Assembly (NCBI GenBank): GCA_012719555.1
Contig: JAAYAE010000140.1
Coordinates: 1 to 7,406, forward strand
Length of the DNA: 7,406 bases
Direction of reading: 5' to 3'
Origin: Acholeplasmataceae bacterium
Lineage (GTDB): Bacteria > Bacillota > Negativicutes > Acidaminococcales > Acidaminococcaceae
Made by a program: the position numbers and the translations under genes
Shown here: one piece after another, positions 1-6,054 of the stretch
How the letters are laid out: each line of letters begins with the position of its first letter
Position numbering within the stretch: position 1 is the stretch's first letter
The notes under the pieces: generated by a model
What the model was told of the DNA's origin: nothing
What the model saw: only the letters and a program-made list of their open reading frames with translations
The model's database searches: none

Positions 1-2
1 AT

Positions 3-179
3 TCTAATGCAGGAAAGAAGCTGCAACTTCTTAATTTGGATAATTTGGAAAAAGCAACGATTATAAAAGCCCTTGAAGAAGTTGCAGGAGATGCCGGCAG
101 CAAAGACAGAGCTGCAGAACTACTGGGAATAAGCCGAGCGACGCTATATCGTAAAATAAGAGAATATGATATTGTCTAG
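3..179 (+). CDS. C-terminal end of a sigma-54-type regulator (Fis HTH), 5'-truncated
   Basis: This is an open frame running in from the left edge and ending at TAG 177-179. The 58 visible residues start SNAGKKLQLLNLDN and end KIREYDIV. The last ~40 residues read as a Fis-type helix-turn-helix: a first helix around LEKATIIKALEEV, then DRAAELLGISRATLYRK, where the GISRATLYRKI stretch is the recognition helix. This domain ends NtrC-family enhancer-binding proteins that activate sigma-54 RNA polymerase, and it binds DNA dyads upstream of target promoters. The AAA+ domain with its GAFTGA loop lies outside the window, so sigma-54 dependence is inferred from the tail alone. It sits directly upstream of and codirectional with the ygeX operon, which makes it the likely local regulator. 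A Fis-like nucleoid protein or another Fis-tailed protein is less likely given the position. Confidence 0.85.
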   Translation, partial: SNAGKKLQLLNLDNLEKATIIKALEEVAGDAGSKDRAAELLGISRATLYRKIREYDIV

Positions 180-196
180 AATTGTTAAAAAAATAG

Positions 197-225
197 TGGA
201 CAATTGTCTCAAAATGAGATAATAT
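197..225 (+). promoter_or_regulatory. Candidate sigma-A promoter upstream of ygeX
   Basis: TGGACA at 197-202 (5 of 6 to TTGACA) is followed by a 17-base spacer and TAATAT at 220-225. An alternative -10 is GATAAT at 218-223 with a 15-base spacer. Transcripts from here would pass through both terminators at 268-353 before reaching ygeX at 438. I found no better -35/-10 pair after those terminators. The call is tentative, because A+T-rich DNA yields such matches by chance. Confidence 0.3.
203..223. promoter_or_regulatory. Operator-like palindrome, ATTGTCTCA-aaa-TGAGATAAT
   Basis: The 9-base arms at 203-211 and 215-223 flank a 3-base centre. Eight of nine pairs are perfect; the exception is G206 opposite T220. 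It begins 24 bases after the regulator's stop codon. The size and symmetry fit a site for a dimeric helix-turn-helix protein. It fills the spacer between a -35-like and a -10-like element (197-202 and 220-225), so it could be a repressor operator there. It could also be an upstream activating site for the Fis-tailed regulator encoded just before it. No U-tract follows, so it is not a terminator. Its role is inferred. Confidence 0.45.
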
Positions 226-229
226 AGCC

Positions 230-254
230 TTAACGTTATATTTAATTGCGTTAA
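230..254. repeat. Inverted repeat TTAACG-N13-CGTTAA
   Basis: Perfect 6-base arms lie at 230-235 and 249-254. The left arm also sits in an 8-base palindrome, TAACGTTA (231-238). It could be a second protein-binding dyad in the ygeX leader or a weak hairpin in the transcript. It lies between the 203-223 palindrome and the first terminator. Function is unknown. Confidence 0.3.
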
Positions 255-267
255 AGTACAGGCAACG

Positions 268-306
268 ATGCTCTGGAATGATATTCTTCCGGGGCATTTT
301 ATTTTT
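268..306 (+). terminator. Intrinsic terminator 1 upstream of ygeX
   Basis: The 11-base arms ATGCTCTGGAA (268-278) and TTCCGGGGCAT (287-297) pair throughout with two G-U pairs and an 8-base loop. They are followed by a T-rich run interrupted by one A (297-306). It lies 89 bases past the regulator's stop codon, so it may end that transcript. If transcription of ygeX begins at ~197-225, it may instead act as part of a leader attenuator. Confidence 0.75.
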
Positions 307-317
307 GGGGCAATGGT

Positions 318-353
318 GCTCCGGCTAGGGAAAATCCCTACCGGGGCTTTTTT
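318..353 (+). terminator. Intrinsic terminator 2 (tandem) upstream of ygeX
   Basis: The left arm GCTCCGG-C-TAGGG (318-330, C325 bulged) pairs with CCCTACCGGGGC (336-347) around the loop AAAAT. A run of six T follows (348-353). This is the stronger of two adjacent terminators. Its left arm overlaps TGCTCC (317-322), which can instead pair with GGGGCA at 307-312 in a short hairpin. The structure could therefore switch between terminating and non-terminating forms. Confidence 0.8.
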
Positions 354-364
354 GTTTGCCTAAA

Positions 365-409
365 CCCTATAGTTTATGTGGGATTAGGGGAAGTACACAA
401 ATATTAGGG
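365..409. repeat. CCCTA/TAGGG words spaced exactly 20 bases apart
   Basis: CCCTA at 365-369 is followed by TAGGG at 385-389 and 405-409, with starts exactly 20 bases apart. The last two are part of a longer direct repeat, ATTAGGG (383 and 403). Two more copies form the upper stem of terminator 2 (TAGGG 326-330, CCCTA 336-340). The 20-base phasing is close to two helical turns, so this may be a protein-binding array just before the ygeX ribosome binding site. It could also allow alternative RNA pairing. No function is established. Confidence 0.3.
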
Positions 410-422
410 TAGTTTTTTTAAT

Positions 423-427
423 AGGAG
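423..427 (+). promoter_or_regulatory. Ribosome binding site supporting the ygeX GTG start
   Basis: AGGAG is followed by 10 bases and then GTG at 438. The two overlapping ATGs at 428 and 431 are out of frame with the lyase. The next in-frame ATG (468) lacks a comparable site and would remove ten residues that the family normally has. Confidence 0.55.
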
Positions 428-437
428 ATGATGGTTT

Positions 438-1649
438 GTGCAGGAGATTTCTTGGGTAAAAAATACTATGCAAAAAAAACTTGGTACGGCAACAGATTTT
501 CTTAGTAGAAATGAAATTGCTAAAGCTAAGGCGTTTCACAAAAGTTTTCCGGAGTACACGGAAACACCATTGCATAGTCTCGAAAATTTAGCAAAATATT
601 TAAAAGTAGGCGGGATTTATGTGAAGGACGAGTCACAGAGATTTGGGCTCAATGCTTTTAAAGTATTGGGAGGTTCGTTTGCTATGGCTAAATATATGGA
701 AAAGCATTTCTATGGGCAGGCAGAGGAACTTACTTGCGCGCAAATTTGTTCGCCTGAGTCCTATGCAAAAACAGGACAGCTTACATTTGTTACAGCTACT
801 GATGGCAATCATGGACGTGGCGTGGCTTGGGCAGCGAAACACATGGGGCATAGAGCAGTTGTATACATGCCCAAAGGGTCTTCGCTTATTAGCTTGAAAA
901 ACATACTGGCTGAGGGAGCTGAGGCTTCTATCACTGATTTGAATTATGACGAAGCAGTACGCCTTGCAGCAGAAAAGGCCAAAGCATTTGGTTGGATTGT
1001 AGTTCAAGATACTGCTTGGGAGGGGTATGAGGAAATTCCCACATGGATTATGCAGGGGTATGGGACTATTGCTGATGAAGCAATGGATCAGCTTAATAGT
1101 GCGGGAATTGAAAAACCTACACATGTATTTTTACAAGCCGGTGTCGGTTCCTTTGCGGCAGCAATACAGGGCTATTTTGCCACAAGGTTTGGCGATGAGA
1201 AACCTAAAACTGCTATTGTAGAGCCGAATCTCGCTGATTGCCTGTATAAATCTGTAGTGGCTAATGATGGTAAGCCTAAAAATGTAACAGGAGACATGGC
1301 TACTATTATGGCAGGCCTTGCTTGCGGTGAACCAAATATTTTGGGCTGGGAAATCTTGCGGGATTATAGCGATATGTTTTTTTCTTGTCCTGACGAAGTA
1401 ACAGCAAGGGGAATGAGACTGCTAGGAAATCCTCTCGCTTATGATAAGCGTATTATTTCAGGAGAATCAGGGGCCGTGACAACAGGGCTGTTGTCATATT
1501 TGTTGCAGGAAGGTAGCTTAAAAGAGGCTCAAAAGAGTCTTGGTATTGATGAAAATTCTAAAATTCTCTTAATTAGTACAGAAGGAGATACAGATCCTGA
1601 AAAATATCGTGATATTGTGTGGGATGGGTTATATGCAAGCACTAAATAA
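438..1649 (+). CDS. ygeX: Diaminopropionate ammonia-lyase (PLP-dependent)
   Basis: This cytosolic PLP enzyme (also called DpaL) splits D- or L-2,3-diaminopropionate into pyruvate and two ammonia. The 403-residue product matches the ~400 of E. coli YgeX along its full length as I recall that sequence. The PLP lysine is K75 in RFGLNAFKVLGG. TATDGNHGRGVAWAA (~119-133) carries D122, and VVQDTAWEGY (~188-197) carries D191. These two Asp correspond to the catalytic D120 and D189 of the E. coli enzyme. QAGVGS (233-238) is the phosphate-binding loop. GDMATIMAGLACGEPN and STEGDTD near the C-terminus are further family signatures. I chose the GTG start because AGGAG lies 10 bases upstream and the N-terminal length then fits the family. 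It is first in a three-gene run, 34 bases before ygeY, behind a leader with two terminators. Threonine dehydratase-like enzymes share the fold, but the lyase-specific motifs make this call firm. Confidence 0.96.
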   Translation: MQEISWVKNTMQKKLGTATDFLSRNEIAKAKAFHKSFPEYTETPLHSLENLAKYLKVGGIYVKDESQRFGLNAFKVLGGSFAMAKYMEKHFYGQAEELTCAQICSPESYAKTGQLTFVTATDGNHGRGVAWAAKHMGHRAVVYMPKGSSLISLKNILAEGAEASITDLNYDEAVRLAAEKAKAFGWIVVQDTAWEGYEEIPTWIMQGYGTIADEAMDQLNSAGIEKPTHVFLQAGVGSFAAAIQGYFATRFGDEKPKTAIVEPNLADCLYKSVVANDGKPKNVTGDMATIMAGLACGEPNILGWEILRDYSDMFFSCPDEVTARGMRLLGNPLAYDKRIISGESGAVTTGLLSYLLQEGSLKEAQKSLGIDENSKILLISTEGDTDPEKYRDIVWDGLYASTK

Positions 1650-1683
1650 GAGCTATTAGTAAAAACAGAGAGGCTGATGAGCA

Positions 1684-2883
1684 ATGTTTTCAAAACAACA
1701 AGAAGAGCAAATAATAGTTTTGTGTCAAGAATTGATTCAGCAAAAAAGCTACTCGGGAAACGAAGGGGGAGCAGTTGCAAGATTGCACAAGGCCTTTGAA
1801 AAATGTGGCTATGATGATGTTTTTATCGATGAGTACGGAAGTATCATTGGACATATTAAAGGAAAGCGCCCTGGAAAGAAAATATTGTTTGATGGGCATA
1901 TTGATACAGTACCGGTTCCTGATGAAACAAAATGGCAGTACGCACCTTTTGGTGGTGAGCTAATTGATAACAAGATATACGGACGTGGAGCTTCTGATAT
2001 GAAAGGGGCTCTCAGTGCTATGGTTATGGCTGCAAGTTATTTTGCCCAAAGTTGTGACAAAAATTTTGCCGGCGACATTTATGTAGTGGGCGGAGTGCAT
2101 GAGGAGTGTTTTGAGGGCGTAGCGGCCAGAAAAATAAGTGAGAGAATACATCCTGATTATGTGGTAATTGGAGAAGCTTCAGAGCTGAATATTAAGCGGG
2201 GACAAAGAGGTCGTGCAGAGATTATTGTTGAAACAGAAGGAAAATCTGCACATTCTGCAAATCCAGAGGCTGGAATTAATGCGGTTTATAAAATGGCAAA
2301 GCTTATACAGAAGCTTTGTGGGCTTAAAGCTCCTGAACAGCAAATTTTAGGTAAGGGGATTCTTGAACTTACTGATATAAAATCAGAACCATATCCGGGA
2401 GCTTCCGTGGTTCCGGATTGTTGTAAGGTGACCTACGATAGAAGATTGTTGGTTGGTGAAACTAAAGAGAGCGTTTTAAAACCAATAATTGACACCATAG
2501 ATGAACTAGCCAGTAGTGATAAACAGTTCAAAGCCAAAACTTATTTAGCCAAGGGTACAGAAACTTGTTATACAGGGGCAATTATTACAGGGGAGCGTTT
2601 CTTCCCAGGATGGTTATATGAAGAGGAAGACGAGTTTGTACAAAAAGCACTTTCCGGTTTAAGAAAGGTTGGTCTAAATCCTGAAATAACACAATATTCT
2701 TTCTGTACTAATGGCAGTCACTATGCCGGTGAGAAAAGCATAAAAACGATTGGGTTTGGACCTTCGAGAGAAAACCTAGCACATACAGTAGATGAATACA
2801 TAGAGGTAGAGCAATTACTTAAAGCGGCCATTGGGTATTACGGTATTTTAGGGTCTGTTTTTAAGGAAGGGCAAATTAAATGA
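1684..2883 (+). CDS. ygeY: YgeY-family M20 metallohydrolase
   Basis: This is a predicted cytosolic, two-metal (zinc) amidohydrolase or peptidase of the M20 (ArgE/DapE/CPG2) family, 399 residues. Visible metal and catalytic residues are H72 and D74 (FDGHIDTVPV), bridging D105 (GRGASDMKG), the pair E140-E141 (GVHEECFEG), E164 (VIGEASE) and H367 (NLAHTVDEY). Residues ~175-290 form the dimerisation (lid) domain, containing KRGQRGRAEI and H190 (GKSAHSANPEAG). SFCTNGSHYAGEK and IGFGPSRENLAHTVDE resemble the C-terminal half of E. coli YgeY. That family was labelled selenium metabolism-linked because of its genome neighbours, and its true substrate is unknown. AGAGAGG (~1667-1673) precedes the ATG by 10 bases. 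The stop overlaps the next start in ATGA (2880-2883), so the two are probably translationally coupled. Pairing with ygeX suggests it releases diaminopropionate or a related amino acid from a conjugate, which is inference. Confidence 0.9.
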   Translation: MFSKQQEEQIIVLCQELIQQKSYSGNEGGAVARLHKAFEKCGYDDVFIDEYGSIIGHIKGKRPGKKILFDGHIDTVPVPDETKWQYAPFGGELIDNKIYGRGASDMKGALSAMVMAASYFAQSCDKNFAGDIYVVGGVHEECFEGVAARKISERIHPDYVVIGEASELNIKRGQRGRAEIIVETEGKSAHSANPEAGINAVYKMAKLIQKLCGLKAPEQQILGKGILELTDIKSEPYPGASVVPDCCKVTYDRRLLVGETKESVLKPIIDTIDELASSDKQFKAKTYLAKGTETCYTGAIITGERFFPGWLYEEEDEFVQKALSGLRKVGLNPEITQYSFCTNGSHYAGEKSIKTIGFGPSRENLAHTVDEYIEVEQLLKAAIGYYGILGSVFKEGQIK

Positions 2884-4475
2884 AAATTTTAATAGAAAAT
2901 GGCGAAATTGTTGATGGAACAGGAGAAAAGAGCTATTTAAGTAATATTCTTATTGAAAATGAGGTTATTACGGACATGGGTAATTTTGCTATAAAAAAAT
3001 GTGAATTGGATCGCATTATTGATGCAAAGGGAATGATTGTTGCTCCCGGCTTTATTGATACCCATAGTCATTCTGATTTGCAGGTTTTACTAAACCCCTA
3101 TATTGAGCAGAAAATAAGACAGGGAATTACAACTGAATTTTTGGGCCAGGATGGTATTTCTTTGGCGCCATTACCTGAGCAGTATATATCACCATGGAGA
3201 AAAAATCTTGCCGGTCTAGATGGAGATAGCGACGCTATAGATTGGCATTATAAAGATACCTCAGGGTATTTGGCCTTGATGGAAAAACAAGGCTTGGGCC
3301 TCAATGAAGGATATTTAGTCCCACATGGCAATGTGAGGATGGAAGCCATGGGACTCAATAACAGGCAGCCTACAGCAGCTGAAATGGCAAAAATGTGCAT
3401 GGTTGTCAGACGAGAAATGGAAGCCGGAGCTTTTGGGCTATCAACTGGGCTTATCTATATGCCTTGTGCTTATGCTGAAACAAAAGAGCTTATTGAGTTA
3501 TGCAGGGTTGTGGCAGAATACGATGGGGTTTTTGTTGTTCACCAAAGAAGTGAGGCTGATACTATTATTTCTTCCATGGCAGAAGTCCTTGATATTGGGC
3601 GCAAGGCGGGTGTGAAAATACATTTCTCTCATTTTAAGATTTGCGGATACAAGAACAGACCTTTTATAGAAGACATGATGAAGTTGTTAGACAAAGGTAA
3701 AACAGAGGGAATTTCTATTTCCTTCGATCAATATCCTTACGTTGCAGGAAGTACTATGTTAGGGGTAATTTTACCGCCTTGGGCACATGACGGTGGCACA
3801 GATAGACTAATGGAAAGATTGAAAGATAGAAGTCTTCGTAAAAAAATGATTTATGATATGGAACATGGTTTACCGGGCTGGGATAACTTCATTGATTTTG
3901 CCGGACTGGAAAAGATTATTGTTACTAGCGTAAAATCAAAGACCAACAAAGACTTAATTGGTAAGAACTTATGTGAGATTGGTGAAATACGTGGCAAAGA
4001 TCCATATGAAGCTGTTTTTGATTTATTGTATGAAGAAGAAAATGCGGTGGGCATGGTGGATTTTTATGGGGAAGAAGAGGATGTTATAAGCTTTCTTACT
4101 AGGAAAGAGCAGAATGTTTGTACGGATGGAATTCTTGCGGGAAAACCTCATCCTAGAGTATTTGGGGCTTTTCCACGAATTTTGAGAAAATATGTACGGG
4201 AGAAAAAAGTATTGACTCTAGAAAAGGCAATACAAAAGATGACATTAAAACCGGCCCAAGCTTTTGGCCTTAGAAATAGGGGCAGCATTAAAGTGGGAAA
4301 TTTTGCCGATATAGTAATTTTTAACCAGAAAACAGTGGGAGACAAAGGGACGTTCTTAAATCCAGAGCAATACCCTGTTGGTATAGAGTATGTTTTAGTA
4401 AACGGGAATGTAGTTCTGCACTCCGGCATATATGAAAAAATACCGGCAGGTAAGGTGCTTAGACAGTCCTGGTAA
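2880..4475 (+). CDS. Amidohydrolase of the N-acyl-D-amino-acid deacylase (D-aminoacylase) family
   Basis: This 531-residue member of the amidohydrolase superfamily (COG3653-like) is expected to remove acyl groups from N-acyl-amino acids, usually the D form. An N-terminal beta-sandwich strand set (MKILIENGEIVDGTG) leads to the metal motif FIDTHSHSD with H62 and H64. Further landmarks are QGITTEFLGQDGISLAP (81-97), AGAFGLSTGLIYMPCAYAE (182-200), H221 in VVHQRSE, H251 in IHFSHFK, D416 in CTDGILAGKPHPRVFG, and the C-terminal FADIVIF strand (475-481). Spacing H62 to D91 (29) and H221 to H251 (30) equals that of H67-C96 and H220-H250 in Alcaligenes D-aminoacylase. By that alignment the Cys zinc ligand is replaced by Asp (D91), so substrate and metal use may differ. 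Translation is probably coupled to ygeY through the ATGA overlap. It occupies the place where E. coli has the related hydrolase HyuA. Exact substrate unknown. Confidence 0.85.
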   Translation: MKILIENGEIVDGTGEKSYLSNILIENEVITDMGNFAIKKCELDRIIDAKGMIVAPGFIDTHSHSDLQVLLNPYIEQKIRQGITTEFLGQDGISLAPLPEQYISPWRKNLAGLDGDSDAIDWHYKDTSGYLALMEKQGLGLNEGYLVPHGNVRMEAMGLNNRQPTAAEMAKMCMVVRREMEAGAFGLSTGLIYMPCAYAETKELIELCRVVAEYDGVFVVHQRSEADTIISSMAEVLDIGRKAGVKIHFSHFKICGYKNRPFIEDMMKLLDKGKTEGISISFDQYPYVAGSTMLGVILPPWAHDGGTDRLMERLKDRSLRKKMIYDMEHGLPGWDNFIDFAGLEKIIVTSVKSKTNKDLIGKNLCEIGEIRGKDPYEAVFDLLYEEENAVGMVDFYGEEEDVISFLTRKEQNVCTDGILAGKPHPRVFGAFPRILRKYVREKKVLTLEKAIQKMTLKPAQAFGLRNRGSIKVGNFADIVIFNQKTVGDKGTFLNPEQYPVGIEYVLVNGNVVLHSGIYEKIPAGKVLRQSW

Positions 4476-4481
4476 CATGGT

Positions 4482-4511
4482 TTGATAATATGGCTAAGGC
4501 TTTATTATAAA
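4482..4511 (+). promoter_or_regulatory. Candidate sigma-A promoter for the ABC transporter genes
   Basis: TTGATA (4482-4487, 5 of 6) is followed by an 18-base spacer and TATAAA (4506-4511, 5 of 6). It lies in the 61-base gap after the amidohydrolase gene and just upstream of the binding-protein gene. No terminator is visible in the gap, so read-through from the ygeX operon is also possible. The -10 overlaps an inverted repeat (4501-4520). Confidence 0.45.
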
Positions 4512-4520
4512 TTTAATAAA
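4501..4520. repeat. Inverted repeat TTTATTA-N6-TAATAAA over the transporter promoter
   Basis: Perfect 7-base arms lie at 4501-4507 and 4514-4520, overlapping the -10 element and the likely transcription start. The placement fits a repressor operator. The arms are pure A/T in A+T-rich DNA, so chance is a real alternative. Confidence 0.3.
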
Positions 4521-4536
4521 AGGAAGAAGGATTATC

Positions 4537-5356
4537 ATGAAAAAACACAAAAAAATCGTTGGAATTTTCTCTGTTTTATTATTACTTATGTTTCTTGTAG
4601 CGGGGTGTGGCCAGTCTTCTACAACCAAAACGGCGGCTAAAGAAAGCCATATTGATCAAATTAAAAAGGCTGGTAAATTGGTTTTAGCAACAGGAGACTA
4701 TCGCCCATTTGAATATCATGATGAAAAGACAAATAAAATGGTAGGTTATGACATTGATTTGGCGGCTGCCATAGCCAAAAAAAATTGGCGTTCCTCTAGA
4801 AGTAAAAGAGATGCAATTTACTAGCCTTATACCAACATTACAAAATGGTCAAGCAGATTTAGTAATTGCAGCAATGTATATTACAGATGAACGTAAAAAA
4901 GTAGTGGATTTTGCAGATCCATATATGGATACAGGTATGGTTCTAGTTGTAAAGGCAGGAGATACAACAATAAAAAGCACGAAAGATCTTGACGGCAAAG
5001 TAGTTGGCGTAAAAGCAGGTGCTACTAGTGAAAAAGTAGCTCAGGATCTAAAAGCACAAGGTGCAAATATTACTATAAAAAGTTATAAAGAAACTGTTGA
5101 TTATCTGCTTGACATGGAAAATGGTCGTATCGATGCTTGTATAAATGATTTGTTGAATCAGTTGGAATATAACAAAACTCATCCGAATGTGAAAATTGTG
5201 GGGACTCCGTTTACTAAAGCATCATTAGGGATTGCTGTTAAACAAGGTGATAAAGAAATGCTAGATATAGTTAACTCTGTATTGAAAGAAATGAAACAAA
5301 ATGGTGAAGCTGATAAATTATATCAAAAATGGTTAATGAGTGCTAAACAGTCTTAG
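4537..5356 (+). pseudogene. Amino acid ABC transporter substrate-binding lipoprotein, frameshifted
   Basis: This is the ligand-binding component (SBP family 3, HisJ/GlnH-like) of the importer encoded downstream. It has a lysine-rich N-terminus, a hydrophobic segment (7-22) and the lipobox VAGC with lipidated Cys24, so it should be anchored outside the cytoplasmic membrane. Frame 1 runs through AGKLVLATGDYRPFEY and VGYDIDLAAAIAKK, then turns to nonsense at N83 and stops at 4822-4824. The rest of the domain continues in another frame: EMQFTSLIPTLQNGQADLV, then DERKKVVDFADPY, to the stop at 5354-5356. Removing one A from the A8 run at 4777-4784 joins the halves as AKKIGVPLEV and gives a normal 272-residue protein. 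The remainder is intact, so this is a sequencing error, a very recent mutation, phase variation or a slippage site. The ATG at 4811 begins mid-domain and is unlikely to be a true start. AAGAAGGA (4524-4531) is the ribosome binding site. Confidence 0.88.
4777..4784 (+). other. A8 homopolymer causing the +1 frameshift
   Basis: Eight consecutive A follow GCC (codon 80 of the binding-protein gene). Reading seven A gives AAA AAA ATT GGC (K-K-I-G) and keeps the frame that codes for the rest of the family. Reading eight gives K-K-N-W and a stop at 4822. Runs of this length are prone to replication and transcription slippage and to homopolymer sequencing error. Confidence 0.9.
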
Positions 5357-5400
5357 TATTATAGGCCAAACAGTCATAAAAAAAGAAAGGAAATGAGCGT

Positions 5401-6054
5401 ATGAATTTAGATTACTCGGTTGTACTAAGCAAACTCCCTATTTTTCTTGACGGCTGTTTGGTTACCCTAGAGATATCTTTTTTTGCATTGTTGTTAGGTA
5501 TGATATTTGGTATAGGGGGAGCTTTGTGCCGCATATCGTCAAATCGCTTTCTTTCAGGGATAGCATTTTTGTATGTGTGGATTATTCGTGGGACGCCTAT
5601 AATGGTGCAACTATTCATTCTATATTTTGGACTACCGCAGCTAGGAATAAAAATGTCTAGTATGACAGCTGGAATACTAGGTCTTGCCATAAATACAGGG
5701 GCTTATGTTACGGAAATTATACGTTCCGGCATACAGGCAATAGAAAAGGGACAGACAGAAGCAGCCTTGTCTTTGGGGATGAAACCTTACCAAGCTATGG
5801 TTAGAATTGTGGGCCCTCAGGCGGTAAAGGTTTGTATGCCTCCGTTGGTAAACCAATTTATTATGACACTTAAGAATTCCTCCATCGCTTCTTTGGTTAC
5901 CATAACGGAGTTATTACGTACAGGTGAGCAGCTTATTTATACTACATTCCGGAGCTTTGAGGTATATACTGTAGTAGCTGTCCTTTATTTGATTATGAAC
6001 TCTGTATTTATGATTGTTGCGGGTAAATTGGAAAAAAGGATGGAAAGACAATGA
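5401..6054 (+). CDS. Polar amino acid ABC transporter permease (HisM/GlnP type)
   Basis: This integral membrane subunit of 217 residues forms the translocation pore, probably as a homodimer because only one permease gene is present. The segments around 17-40, 51-72, 87-105 and 188-207 are strongly hydrophobic, with shorter ones between. IRGTPIMVQLF (62-72) is a signature of the His/Glu/Gln/Arg permease family. The cytoplasmic EAA loop that contacts the ATPase runs EAALSLGMKPYQAMVRIVGP (~120-139), with G in place of the usual L before the conserved P. NSSIASLVTITEL (159-171) is also typical. AAAGGA (5386-5391) lies 9 bases before the ATG. Its stop overlaps the ATPase start (ATGA 6051-6054), so the two are probably translated together. 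Amino acid uptake is a firm family-level call. The specific ligand cannot be read from the sequence; context suggests diaminopropionate or a derivative. Confidence 0.93.
   Translation: MNLDYSVVLSKLPIFLDGCLVTLEISFFALLLGMIFGIGGALCRISSNRFLSGIAFLYVWIIRGTPIMVQLFILYFGLPQLGIKMSSMTAGILGLAINTGAYVTEIIRSGIQAIEKGQTEAALSLGMKPYQAMVRIVGPQAVKVCMPPLVNQFIMTLKNSSIASLVTITELLRTGEQLIYTTFRSFEVYTVVAVLYLIMNSVFMIVAGKLEKRMERQ

Noticed and set aside
61..297. Minus-strand open frame across the regulator end and leader
   Set aside because: It overlaps the Fis-tail coding frame, a palindrome and terminator 1. Its product resembles no protein family and is rich in Leu and Cys, as expected of chance translation.
180..437. 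Sigma-54 (-24/-12) promoter for ygeX
   Set aside because: I tested each GC for a GG exactly ten bases before it and found none. The nearest looks (GG at 307 with GC at 318, and GG at 345 with GC at 358) have 9 and 11 bases between, and this promoter class tolerates little change in spacing.
180..437. A known riboswitch class in the ygeX leader
   Set aside because: No recognisable core of a lysine, glycine, SAM, TPP or T-box element was seen; there is no T-box-like TGGNACCGCG word. Only terminator-type hairpins are evident.
633..1124. Long minus-strand open frame inside ygeX
   Set aside because: It lies wholly within a full-length, well-conserved lyase gene. It shows no family resemblance and no suitable start signal.
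4148..4429. Minus-strand open frame inside the amidohydrolase gene
   Set aside because: It is antisense to the conserved C-terminal part of the enzyme, with no recognisable domain, so it is an overlap artefact.
4811..5356. Separate gene starting at ATG 4811
   Set aside because: It starts in the middle of the binding-protein domain, has no good ribosome binding site, and joins the upstream part perfectly once one A is removed. It is the second half of a frameshifted gene.
5345..5375. Direct repeat AAACAGTC (5345-5352 and 5368-5375)
   Set aside because: Only 8 bases, spanning the stop of the binding-protein gene. No hairpin or mobile-element context, so chance is sufficient.
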